Positions 1 through 5,504 of a stretch of DNA of 16,758 nt are shown piece after piece; position 1 is the stretch's first letter, and every line of letters starts with the position of its first letter. The stretch is from positions 1-16,758 of the forward strand of contig JBMOLL010000033.1 in NCBI GenBank assembly GCA_049325415.1. The letters run 5' to 3'. The DNA is from JBMOLL01 sp049325415 (GTDB taxonomy: Bacteria > Bacteroidota > Bacteroidia > Bacteroidales > GCA-2748055). Made by a program: the position numbers and the translations under genes. The notes under the pieces were generated by a model that worked only from the letters and a program-made list of their open reading frames with translations, was not told where the DNA came from and searched no databases.

Positions 1-398
1 TTTATACAATACAACTTCCAGAGGTGAACGGAGGAGTCGGCTACCGGCTCAATATCCCCGTAAAGTCCCGGCAGGAACCCCGCCCGGTCGTCCTGGCTGA
101 TCGCTGTGGTAAGGAAGATCCTTTCGTCCCATACCGACGGACAGGACAGGCCCATCCCGGGGATCTCCGTCTGCCACCTGACATTGTAGCCTGTGGCAAT
201 GTTAAAACTGTCGGGAAGATCAGCCTCTTTCATGTAACCGCTGGCAAAGAAGCCCCGGTAAGACGGCCATTGCCGGTTATTTTCCATGGCCGAGAAGAGG
301 TCGTCGGCTGAGCGGATGGAAGAGGTGTAATCTTTTGCCGGGGTGGTACACGAACACAAAAGTACCAGCACCGGAAATAATGGAAGGAAACGTTTCAT
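1..398 (-). CDS. PQQ-like beta-propeller lipoprotein, N-terminal part (runs off window)
   Basis: The gene reads leftwards from an ATG at 398-396 and is open to the window edge (132 codons visible). The product starts MKRFLPLFPVLVLLCSCTT, a lipoprotein signal with a lipobox-like LCSC ending at Cys17 (Cys15 is an alternative), so it is probably anchored in the outer membrane or periplasm. Residues around 44-100 (WPSYRGFFASGY, then VRWQTEIPGMGLSCPSVW and ERIFLTTA) match the entry blade of PQQ-binding-like beta-propeller proteins, which usually begin WPQWRGP...W...PG.G.SSP..W..RVFLTTA. The role of these secreted propellers in Bacteroidota is mostly unknown; an enzymatic PQQ dehydrogenase cannot be judged from this fragment. 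It is preceded by its own promoter candidate (428-457), so it is probably not part of the mtnP transcript. Family call is fairly safe; exact function is not. Confidence 0.75.
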   Translation of the reverse strand, partial: MKRFLPLFPVLVLLCSCTTPAKDYTSSIRSADDLFSAMENNRQWPSYRGFFASGYMKEADLPDSFNIATGYNVRWQTEIPGMGLSCPSVWDERIFLTTAISQDDRAGFLPGLYGDIEPVADSSVHLWKLYCI

Positions 399-427
399 AT
401 GGCAGGGTTTTTGGCAGTGTTTGTTTC

Positions 428-457
428 CCAATATAAGGAAAAACCCTTAACAAACAA
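428..457 (-). promoter_or_regulatory. Candidate Bacteroidota promoter for the beta-propeller lipoprotein gene
   Basis: On the minus strand, TTG (457-455) is followed after 19 nt by TATATTGG (435-428). The Bacteroidota consensus is a -33 TTTG/TTG, a 19-21 nt gap and -7 TAnnTTTG, so this has one mismatch in the -7 box. The start codon lies about 30 nt downstream of the -7 box. No ribosome binding site is seen, as is normal for the phylum. Confidence 0.4.
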
Positions 458-572
458 GAGCTGAGGCCGTCAGGGTGAAAAGCAGGTAAAAAACGAAGCC
501 GGCGAAGTTATGCGCAAAGCCGCCCCTGCCACAAAGAAGAAAACACAAAGGTTCGAAGGGCTCTCAGTCATA

Positions 573-595
573 CCCCTCCCCCGGGGGGGGAGGGG
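573..595. repeat. GC-rich perfect palindrome in an intergenic repeat-like block
   Basis: CCCCTCCCCC (573-582) pairs exactly with GGGGGAGGGG (586-595) around three G residues. The purine-rich block continues to about 606. No T-run follows in either direction, so it is not a standard intrinsic terminator. From memory, similar 'CCCTCCCCCGGGGGAGGGG' blocks are scattered between genes in Bacteroidota genomes; that link is unverified here. Confidence 0.5.
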
Positions 596-606
596 AAGGG
601 GTGGGG

Positions 607-644
607 TCATCACTCGTCACTCATCACTCCTCACTCCTCACTCC
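607..644. repeat. Heptanucleotide tandem repeat (TCNTCAC, about 5.4 copies)
   Basis: Five successive 7-nt units read TCATCAC, TCGTCAC, TCATCAC, TCCTCAC and TCCTCAC, followed by a partial TCC. The repeat covers the last codons and the stop (626-624) of mtnP, so the C-terminal residues RSEE are encoded by repeat units. A gain or loss of one 7-nt unit would shift the frame at the extreme C-terminus. Units differ only at the third base. Confidence 0.85.
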
Positions 645-1382
645 CCCGACCACCGTCTCAATCATCCGCACCACGTTCGCCACGTTCTGATTGAAGATCT
701 TCAGGACATCGTCCCAGGTGACCGGCTTCTCTTCTTCCTTCCAGCAATCGTAATCGGTGCTGATGGCGATGGCGGCATAAGGAAGGGAAAGTTCGTTGGC
801 AAGGATCGCTTCCGGCGCTACCGACATGTTGATGATATCAGCCCCCCAGATCCGGAACATCTTCGATTCGGCCCGGGTGGAGAAACGCGGACCTTCAATG
901 GTAATGATCGTTCCCTTATCGTGATATTTTAAGCCGAGCTCCCTGGCCGCTTCAATGAGCTTCTGCCTCAGATAGGCATCAAATGGATCGGCCATGGCCG
1001 TATGCATCAGCTGGCCGGGAGCAAACTCGTCGAAATAGGTGATCTTCCGGAAACGGGTGAAATCGATGAACTGATCGGGGATCACCAGGTCGCCGATCCC
1101 GATCTCATCCCGCAAGCTCCCGCAGGCCGTGGTGGCAATGATATGCGTGCACTCCAGTTCCTTGAGCGCCCAGATATTGGCGCGGCTGTTGATCAGCGTT
1201 GGCGGAATGGTATGCTTTTTTCCGTGTCGGGACAGAAAAACCACCTCCGTATCTCCGATCTTCCCGCACCGGAAACCGGCACTGGGGTCCCCGTAAGGTG
1301 TGTTCATGGTCAGGTGGGTGGACTCCCTGATAAGCTCGGGGTTCTCGAACCCCGATCCGCCGATGATTCCGATCTTTGTCAT
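624..1382 (-). CDS. mtnP: S-methyl-5'-thioadenosine phosphorylase
   Basis: This cytosolic enzyme cleaves methylthioadenosine, the by-product of polyamine and other SAM-dependent synthesis, with phosphate to give adenine and 5-methylthioribose 1-phosphate. The 252-residue product has the usual length for the PNP/MTAP family. Visible motifs are GGSGF (8-12), the phosphate-binding SRHGKKH (51-57), TACGSLRDEI (85-94), EGPRFSTRAES (163-173), NMSVAPE (185-191) and TDYDCW (209-214). The Asp pair of TDYD is the adenine-binding signature that separates MTAP from guanine/hypoxanthine PNPs, which have Asn there. The product feeds MtnA, encoded at 2764-3864 on the same strand, but an unrelated ATPase gene sits between them. 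The extreme C-terminus is encoded by a heptamer repeat. The start at 1382 is supported by the MTKIGIIGGSGF beginning and a -7 box 26 nt upstream. Confidence 0.93.
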   Translation of the reverse strand: MTKIGIIGGSGFENPELIRESTHLTMNTPYGDPSAGFRCGKIGDTEVVFLSRHGKKHTIPPTLINSRANIWALKELECTHIIATTACGSLRDEIGIGDLVIPDQFIDFTRFRKITYFDEFAPGQLMHTAMADPFDAYLRQKLIEAARELGLKYHDKGTIITIEGPRFSTRAESKMFRIWGADIINMSVAPEAILANELSLPYAAIAISTDYDCWKEEEKPVTWDDVLKIFNQNVANVVRMIETVVGGVRSEE

Positions 1383-1407
1383 CTTATTTATTCTTTCATT
1401 AGCTTCT

Positions 1408-1415
1408 CAAATATA
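1408..1415 (-). promoter_or_regulatory. Candidate -7 promoter element for mtnP
   Basis: TATATTTG on the minus strand (1415-1408) is an exact match to the Bacteroidota -7 consensus TAnnTTTG and lies 26 nt before the mtnP start. I see no TTTG at 19-21 nt upstream, so only the -7 half is supported. If real, mtnP is transcribed independently of the ATPase gene upstream. Confidence 0.4.
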
Positions 1416-1470
1416 CTATTCTTGTTGCATTAATTCCCTCCTCTCCCTTACCGGACTCCCTTATTCTTCA

Positions 1471-2652
1471 CTAAATCCACTTCCATACTGGTAAAACAGA
1501 AATACCATCCAGGTTATCTTCCTGATTTAGAGTAAGTATTAGTCCGTTGTTTGTCCCGGTTTCCTTCATTGCGGATCGTATCCCCCTAAGCTCTCTTTCC
1601 AGGTTTTCCCTGGTTAGTTCCTGGCATACCTGGATGACCTGTGTTATTTCATTTCTGTCTTTAATCAAAAAATCACATTCGCTATCTACCGTTTTATAAT
1701 AAAAGATTTCTCCTCCTTCCCTTCTTAATTTTAAATAAATAAAATTCTCAAGTCTGCGACCGGTGTCCCTGCTAAATGACAGGCTGTTTGCCACAGCAAA
1801 AACCGGGTCAACGGCATACGCTTTCTTGGCATTAGCAATTTGCTTTCGTATGGACGTTGAATACATAGGAACATATTCGACAACGTAACTGTCTGAAAGA
1901 TAGTCACAATAATCTATAACAGTCCTTACCGATTTGATTTCCAAAAGACGGGCAGTCCGGTTAAAACTGAACTCATTACCTACATTACTTAACAGCTGTA
2001 CAGCTAATCTCATTAACTGGTTTTCGTTGGATATGTTTCTTCGTTGTGCAATGTCCCTGGCAACTATATCCCTGAGCAGTAATCGCAGGTAATTTTCATC
2101 CCTGGTATCAAGGTATTCCGGAAAACCACCGCATTCAAAATATTCATCAAAACTCTCCTTACTCCTTTCCTTCCGGTAATAGGTGAGAAACTCCGAGTAA
2201 CTGAAGGGAAAAAGCTCGTACTGTATATACCTACCGGTTAATTTCGTACCCAGCTCCCTGCTCAGGAGAGAAGAGTTCGATCCGGTAATGACAAGTTTAA
2301 TCCCCCGTTCATGAGCTGATCTTGCATATAATTCCCAGCCGGGAATAATCTGTACTTCATCAAGTAAAAGCCTTTCTTTTCCTTCTTCTCTCATCAGGGC
2401 TTCCAGACGAAGAAAATCGCTCTGTTCAAAGGAACTTAAACGGGGATCTTCGAAGTTTATATATAAACCGGTTTCATTGCGCAGGAATTCATTTTTTATA
2501 AGTGTACTCTTTCCACATCTTCTAACCCCCGAAATGATTGCTATACGATCTGATTCCCATGATAATTCCTTTTCTCTGCCAATGCTTGACTTTTCAAAAT
2601 AACTAAGCTTTTGATCTTCTGTAATAAATTTCAACTGTTCCTTTGTGATCAT
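1471..2652 (-). CDS. AAA family ATPase with DUF4143 domain
   Basis: The 393-residue product is a P-loop ATPase of the AAA_14/DUF4143 type; the biological role of this widespread prokaryotic family is not established. An N-terminal AAA domain carries Walker A SGVRRCGKST (41-50), Walker B RLLLDEVQ (94-101) and a sensor-like ITGSNSSLLSRELGTKLTGR (122-141). Family hallmarks YFECGGFPEY (171-180) and RDIVARDI (194-201) follow, then a winged-helix-like region. The C-terminus has a PD-(D/E)xK-nuclease-like pattern: E302 in RLEN, D327 in SECDFL, and IQVC (340-343) where a lysine would be expected. The DNA is locally AT-rich: 16 of 60 bases are G/C at 1681-1740, against 40 of 60 at 3121-3180 in mtnA. 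It splits mtnA from mtnP and has its own promoter and operator-like palindromes, all of which suggest a later arrival. Length and motifs are complete, so it looks intact. Confidence 0.9.
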   Translation of the reverse strand: MITKEQLKFITEDQKLSYFEKSSIGREKELSWESDRIAIISGVRRCGKSTLIKNEFLRNETGLYINFEDPRLSSFEQSDFLRLEALMREEGKERLLLDEVQIIPGWELYARSAHERGIKLVITGSNSSLLSRELGTKLTGRYIQYELFPFSYSEFLTYYRKERSKESFDEYFECGGFPEYLDTRDENYLRLLLRDIVARDIAQRRNISNENQLMRLAVQLLSNVGNEFSFNRTARLLEIKSVRTVIDYCDYLSDSYVVEYVPMYSTSIRKQIANAKKAYAVDPVFAVANSLSFSRDTGRRLENFIYLKLRREGGEIFYYKTVDSECDFLIKDRNEITQVIQVCQELTRENLERELRGIRSAMKETGTNNGLILTLNQEDNLDGISVLPVWKWI

Positions 2653-2674
2653 CCGTATTTGTTTTTATATCAGC

Positions 2675-2705
2675 CAAATATAATATCTTGTATTGGCAAT
2701 ACAAA
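2675..2705 (-). promoter_or_regulatory. Promoter of the DUF4143 ATPase gene
   Basis: TTTG (2705-2702) is followed by exactly 19 nt and then TATATTTG (2682-2675), a full match to the Bacteroidota consensus on the minus strand. The ATPase start (2652) lies 22 nt beyond the -7 box, giving a very short leader. The -33 element is embedded in one of the two palindromes described separately. Confidence 0.65.
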
Positions 2706-2733
2706 ATAATTTGTATTATAAATACAAGATATT
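2682..2733. promoter_or_regulatory. Double palindromic operator overlapping the ATPase promoter
   Basis: Two copies of TTGTATT-N3-AATACAA occur at 2688-2704 and 2711-2727, 23 bp apart start to start, about two helical turns. Read together they also form a larger perfect 13-bp inverted repeat, AATATCTTGTATT (2682-2694) against AATACAAGATATT (2721-2733), with a nested 8-bp repeat AATACAAA/TTTGTATT (2698-2705 and 2710-2717). The block covers the -33 box and abuts the -7 box of the ATPase promoter, the position expected of a repressor site. The binding protein is unknown. Confidence 0.6.
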
Positions 2734-2763
2734 GTAATTAATTGTACATTATTTAATTATGAC

Positions 2764-3864
2764 TCAAAACGGGAAAAGAGTACGGATTGCTTCCCTGTCA
2801 GCCCCGCAGATCCCCCTCTCCGTTATCAGCCCGCTTACCAGCCGCGCCGGCGTCACATCAAAGGCATAATTAACAGCAGGGGTATTCGGGGGGAGGAGGT
2901 TGACCAGCTGAGGCTCTCCGCCATTAACCGGCTCTCCGAGGATGTAACGTACCTCATCGCCGCTCCGTTCCTCGATGGGAATTTCTTTCAGTCCGCCTGA
3001 CAGGGTAAAATCAATGCTGGATGAAGGCAGGGCAACATAAAAGGGGATGCCGTTGTCCTTTGCCGCCAGCGCCTTGAGGTAGGTTCCGATCTTGTTGGCC
3101 ACATCGCCGTTCAGGGTGGTTCGGTCGCTGCCCACAAGCACCAGATCAACCTGCCCGTGCTGCATCAGGTGCCCGCCGGTGTTGTCGGCAATGACGGTAT
3201 GAGGTACGCCATGTGCCCCGAGCTCCCAGGCGGTGAGGCGGGCTCCCTGGTTGAGCGGCCGGGTCTCATCGACCCAGACATGCACAGGGATGCCCCGGTC
3301 GTGCGCGGCATAGACAGGCGAGAGGGCAGTGCCGTAGTCGATACAGGCCAGCCAGCCGGCATTGCAGTGGGTAAGGATATTGACCGGACGGCGGAGCGTC
3401 CTGTGTAGCTCTTCGATCAGCGGCAAACCGTTTTCACCGATCAGACGGCAGTTCTCCGTTTCCCCTTCGGTGATCTCCAGCGCAGTGTTCAGCAATTCTT
3501 CAACGGCTTCGGTTTTGCTTCCGGCCCCTTCCGCGGCATTAAGGGATCGTTCCAGAGCCCAGGCGAGGTTGACGGCGGTTGGCCGCGTTGCTTTCAGCAT
3601 GGCCGCCGAAAGGGCCATGGTCTCTTTCCAGCTTTCCGGCCGGCTGTGCAGCACGGCCAGGTAAAGCCCGAAGGCGGCAGCGGCGCCGATTAGCGGTGCA
3701 CCACGCACGGTCATGTTACGGATGGCATCGGCAGTTTCCTCCACACTTCGGAGCTCTTTAACGACAAACCTGAAAGGAAGTTTTTCCTGGTCAATAACAC
3801 AGAGCACCCGCGGATCATCCTCCTTCAGCCAGATCGCCTCATAATGGATCCCGTTTACTTTCAT
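2764..3864 (-). CDS. mtnA: S-methyl-5-thioribose-1-phosphate isomerase
   Basis: This cytosolic enzyme converts the aldose 5-methylthioribose 1-phosphate, the MtnP product, into 5-methylthioribulose 1-phosphate. The protein has 366 residues, typical for the family, which is related to eIF2B subunits. Motifs are MTVRGAPLIGAAAAFG (51-66), THCNAG (165-170) with the catalytic Cys167, VDETRPLNQGARLTAWEL (198-215), VGSDRTTLNGDVANKIGTY (244-262) with catalytic Asp247, and the closing NYAFDVTPARLVSGLITERG (332-351). Cys167 and Asp247 correspond to Cys160 and Asp240 of the Bacillus enzyme with a constant offset of seven. No mtnB, mtnC or mtnD lies in the window, so the fate of the product cannot be read here. 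Its start is 50 nt from the divergent HAD gene start, and a promoter candidate reaches into that gene. Confidence 0.93.
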   Translation of the reverse strand: MKVNGIHYEAIWLKEDDPRVLCVIDQEKLPFRFVVKELRSVEETADAIRNMTVRGAPLIGAAAAFGLYLAVLHSRPESWKETMALSAAMLKATRPTAVNLAWALERSLNAAEGAGSKTEAVEELLNTALEITEGETENCRLIGENGLPLIEELHRTLRRPVNILTHCNAGWLACIDYGTALSPVYAAHDRGIPVHVWVDETRPLNQGARLTAWELGAHGVPHTVIADNTGGHLMQHGQVDLVLVGSDRTTLNGDVANKIGTYLKALAAKDNGIPFYVALPSSSIDFTLSGGLKEIPIEERSGDEVRYILGEPVNGGEPQLVNLLPPNTPAVNYAFDVTPARLVSGLITERGICGADREAIRTLFPF

Positions 3865-3893
3865 TGCAGACTCTTTCCTAATTTTTACCTTTG
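3863..3893 (+). promoter_or_regulatory. Candidate promoter for the HAD phosphatase gene
   Basis: TTG (3864-3866) is followed by 19 nt and TACCTTTG (3886-3893), an exact -7 match. It lies 21 nt upstream of ATG 3915. The -33 box overlaps the first codon of mtnA on the other strand. A TTG triplet that could be read as a start codon (3891) falls inside this -7 box, which is why I place the start at 3915. Confidence 0.5.
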
Positions 3894-3897
3894 TCCT

Positions 3898-3928
3898 CTA
3901 AAGATACAAAAGAGATGCAAGCCGCAAA
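3898..3928 (-). promoter_or_regulatory. Candidate promoter for mtnA, overlapping the divergent HAD gene
   Basis: On the minus strand TTTG (3928-3925) is followed by 19 nt and TATCTTTA (3905-3898), one mismatch from TAnnTTTG. The mtnA start is 33 nt downstream. Together with the plus-strand promoter this makes a tightly interlocked divergent pair, so polymerase binding at one promoter should exclude the other. Confidence 0.4.
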
Positions 3929-4535
3929 CCAAATCCGCAACATCATCTTCGATCTCGGCGGTGTGATCATCGACCTCGATATCCCACGGACAAAAAACGC
4001 GCTCGTTGAACTGGGCATCCCGGCCGCACTGGCCGAGTATTCGTGTAACCTTACCAACGACCTGTTTTATGCCTATGAAACCGGGAAAATCAGTTCGGAA
4101 CAACTGCGCGATGAATTCCGGAGGCTGAGCGGGGCTTCCTTCAGCGACCATGACTTCGACGAGGCCTGGTGCAGCATGCTCCTCAGCCTGCCGGAGGAAC
4201 GGGTGACCTTGCTGGAACGGCTCAATAAAGAATACCGGGTCTTCCTCCTCAGCAACACCTCGGCCATACATGCCCTGCGCTTCGAAACAATGTTCCTCGA
4301 AAGTGCCGGTATTGCCATGAAAGACTGCTTTGAAAAACGCTACTACTCCTTCGAAACCGGCCTGCATAAGCCCGACGCGGAAGCCTTTCGGCTTATTGTA
4401 AAGGAAAAGGGGATCACTCCGGAACAGACCCTGTTTATCGACGATACCCTGAATAACGTTAAAGCTGCCGAAGCCCTGGGATTCAGCACGATTCACCTGA
4501 GACCCGGAATGCAGATTACAGAACTATCCCTTTAA
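3915..4535 (+). CDS. HAD-superfamily phosphatase, YihX-like (HAD-IA variant 3)
   Basis: The 206-residue product has the four HAD motifs: IFDLGGVIID with the nucleophile Asp13, LLSNTS (111-116), HKPDAEAF (Lys152) and FIDDTLNNV (Asp176/Asp177). The DLGGV form of motif I and the whole layout resemble E. coli YihX, which dephosphorylates alpha-glucose 1-phosphate and other sugar phosphates (known of that family, not shown here). ATG 3915 is preferred over TTG 3891, which lies in a promoter -7 box; the extra eight residues would also be unusual before motif I. It diverges from mtnA. A link to methylthioribulose phosphate metabolism is possible, but the protein is not a recognisable MtnX or MtnC enolase-phosphatase. 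Confidence 0.85.
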   Translation: MQAANQIRNIIFDLGGVIIDLDIPRTKNALVELGIPAALAEYSCNLTNDLFYAYETGKISSEQLRDEFRRLSGASFSDHDFDEAWCSMLLSLPEERVTLLERLNKEYRVFLLSNTSAIHALRFETMFLESAGIAMKDCFEKRYYSFETGLHKPDAEAFRLIVKEKGITPEQTLFIDDTLNNVKAAEALGFSTIHLRPGMQITELSL

Positions 4536-4602
4536 AAACTAAAGAGTTTTACATCAGGTTTGTTTTTCTGACGGAAAGCAACCGGAGTTCTGTTTGTATA
4601 TT

Positions 4603-4915
4603 TTAATTCTTCTTTTCTTGTTTTTCAAATTGTCGCAGGTATTCAAAGATCAGTTGGATTTTTTTGTTCTGCTCAATATCATTTTTCTCCGGTTTCTCCA
4701 GCTATTCCACAATCTCTTTTTGGGAAGAAAGAAACGCCTGCATTTTTGTAAAAACCCCGGGGCGGTTTTCTTAAGCCCGTTTTCAAATCATTGGACATCT
4801 CAATTTGTGATATCCAATCTTCCATTTCCTCACGGGTTAACTGAAACATAAAATCAGACGGAAGCCTTAAAATACCGGTCAGACCCAATCCCTTGATTAT
4901 CCCCCGGCATAACAA
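4603..4915 (-). pseudogene. Remnant of an ORF6N-domain (KilA-N-related) protein gene
   Basis: Reading leftwards, one frame (4915 to about 4785) encodes RLPSDFMFQLTREEMEDWISQIEMSND, the core of the ORF6N domain, usually RFPEDFMFQLTKEE...L.SQ..TSN. The following FTEQGVAMLS segment is missing. A second frame then gives VFTKMQAFLSSQKEIVE, an in-frame TAG, and EKNDIEQNKKIQLIFEYL followed by RQFEKQEKKN and TAA at 4605-4603, matching the usual C-terminus (IFEYLKQLEQ). So the gene has lost its N-terminus and a central piece, has a frameshift, and has at least one nonsense codon. ORF6N proteins are phage- and mobile-element-associated DNA-binding proteins common in Bacteroidota. The 78-codon open frame at 4679-4915 is only part of this remnant and is not a functional gene. 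Confidence 0.8.
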
Positions 4916-5028
4916 CTAAAATGATCGGTTCGGGTTCATCCCCCCTCTGTGCAAACAATCATATGCAGGTATTTTTTAAATAATTATAATGGTTAATCGT
5001 CATTATATTAAGTCTTTATGTTCAATTT

Positions 5029-5084
5029 AACTATTTTTTTCGTAGTTCTACTGCTTTAATAGTTGGATAACGTAAAAAATAGTT
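5029..5084. promoter_or_regulatory. Operator-like repeats upstream of the blaI-type gene
   Basis: A perfect 11-bp inverted repeat, AACTATTTTTT (5029-5039) and AAAAAATAGTT (5074-5084), flanks the promoter -33 region. A short palindrome GTAG-TT-CTAC (5042-5051) and another AATAGTT (5058-5064) lie between the arms. TAGTT thus recurs at 5043, 5060 and 5080. BlaI/MecI repressors bind dyads rich in TACTAC/GTAGTA and repress their own operon, so autoregulation here is a reasonable inference. Confidence 0.45.
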
Positions 5085-5092
5085 TACCTTTG
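5063..5092 (+). promoter_or_regulatory. Promoter of the blaI-blaR1-like operon
   Basis: TTG (5063-5065) is followed by 19 nt and TACCTTTG (5085-5092), a full match to the Bacteroidota consensus. The first good ATG (5111) is 18 nt downstream. The operator-like repeats overlap the spacer. A TTG at 5063 would be an in-frame upstream start but is itself the -33 box, so it is rejected as a start. Confidence 0.6.
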
Positions 5093-5110
5093 TTTCAGAA
5101 ACGTCTTCAA

Positions 5111-5503
5111 ATGATGACACAAAAATTAACCAAAGCCGAAGAAGAGGTGATGATCGCCCTCTGGGAGATCGGCGAAGGGGTTGTGCGCGACGTACTGTCA
5201 CGCATGAAAGACCCCGGGACACCTTATACCACTGTTTCCACCGTGATCCGTGTCCTGGAGAAAAAGGGCTTTATCGGTCACCGGGCTGTTGGCAACACCT
5301 ATCTATATTATCCGCTGATCAGCAAAGAACGCTACCTGAAGGATTTTATCCCCGGGATACTCAGCAAGTACTTCAACGGCTCCTTTACTGAACTGGCAAG
5401 CTTTTTTGCCCGCGAAAACAAACTGACCACCGAGGACCTGTCGGAACTTATCGATGCGGTCAGTGAAGAGCTCAAAGAAAACGCCTCCTCCAAAAACGAC
5501 TGA
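5111..5503 (+). CDS. BlaI/MecI/CopY family transcriptional repressor
   Basis: The 130-residue product (ATG 5111; ATG 5114 is equally possible) begins MMTQKLTKAEEEVMIALWEIGEG. It has the winged-helix signature of BlaI/MecI repressors, with TPYTTVSTVIRVLEKKGF as the recognition helix region and the wing GNTYLYYPL. The C-terminal half (from about residue 72) is the helical dimerisation part, including ASFFARENK, near where BlaR1-type proteases cut BlaI in known systems. These repressors bind operator dyads as dimers and are removed by proteolysis triggered by the partner membrane peptidase, whose gene begins 1 nt after the stop here. The AT-rich dyad at its own promoter suggests autoregulation. 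Nothing shows that the regulated output is beta-lactam resistance. Confidence 0.9.
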   Translation: MMTQKLTKAEEEVMIALWEIGEGVVRDVLSRMKDPGTPYTTVSTVIRVLEKKGFIGHRAVGNTYLYYPLISKERYLKDFIPGILSKYFNGSFTELASFFARENKLTTEDLSELIDAVSEELKENASSKND

Positions 5504-5504
5504 A

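Noticed and set aside
573..595. Rho-independent terminator after mtnP
   Set aside because: The hairpin is strong but no T-run follows it in either direction.
3891..3914. TTG 3891 as start of the HAD gene
   Set aside because: The TTG lies inside a perfect promoter -7 box, and ATG 3915 places HAD motif I at the usual distance from the N-terminus.
3885..4496. 203-codon minus-strand frame opposite the HAD gene
   Set aside because: The HAD frame has all four catalytic motifs; the antisense frame has none.
3915..4535. Calling the HAD protein MtnX or MtnC of methionine salvage
   Set aside because: Its motifs and layout are YihX-like; only proximity to mtnA supports a pathway link.
4535..4550. Terminator after the HAD gene
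   Set aside because: AAAACT/AGTTTT is a short, purely AT-leaning stem without a following T-run, so too weak to support.
4594..4851. 85-codon plus-strand frame with a hydrophobic beginning
   Set aside because: It is the antisense of the ORF6N remnant; its hydrophobic start comes from the complement of an A-rich 3' end.
5063..5110. TTG 5063 as start of the BlaI-type repressor
   Set aside because: It coincides with the promoter -33 box; ATG 5111 or 5114 gives the normal BlaI length.
5454..5504. ATG 5454 as start of the M56 peptidase
   Set aside because: It overlaps the upstream gene by 50 nt and adds a Lys/Pro-rich tail before helix 1; ATG 5505 follows the blaI-type stop by one base.
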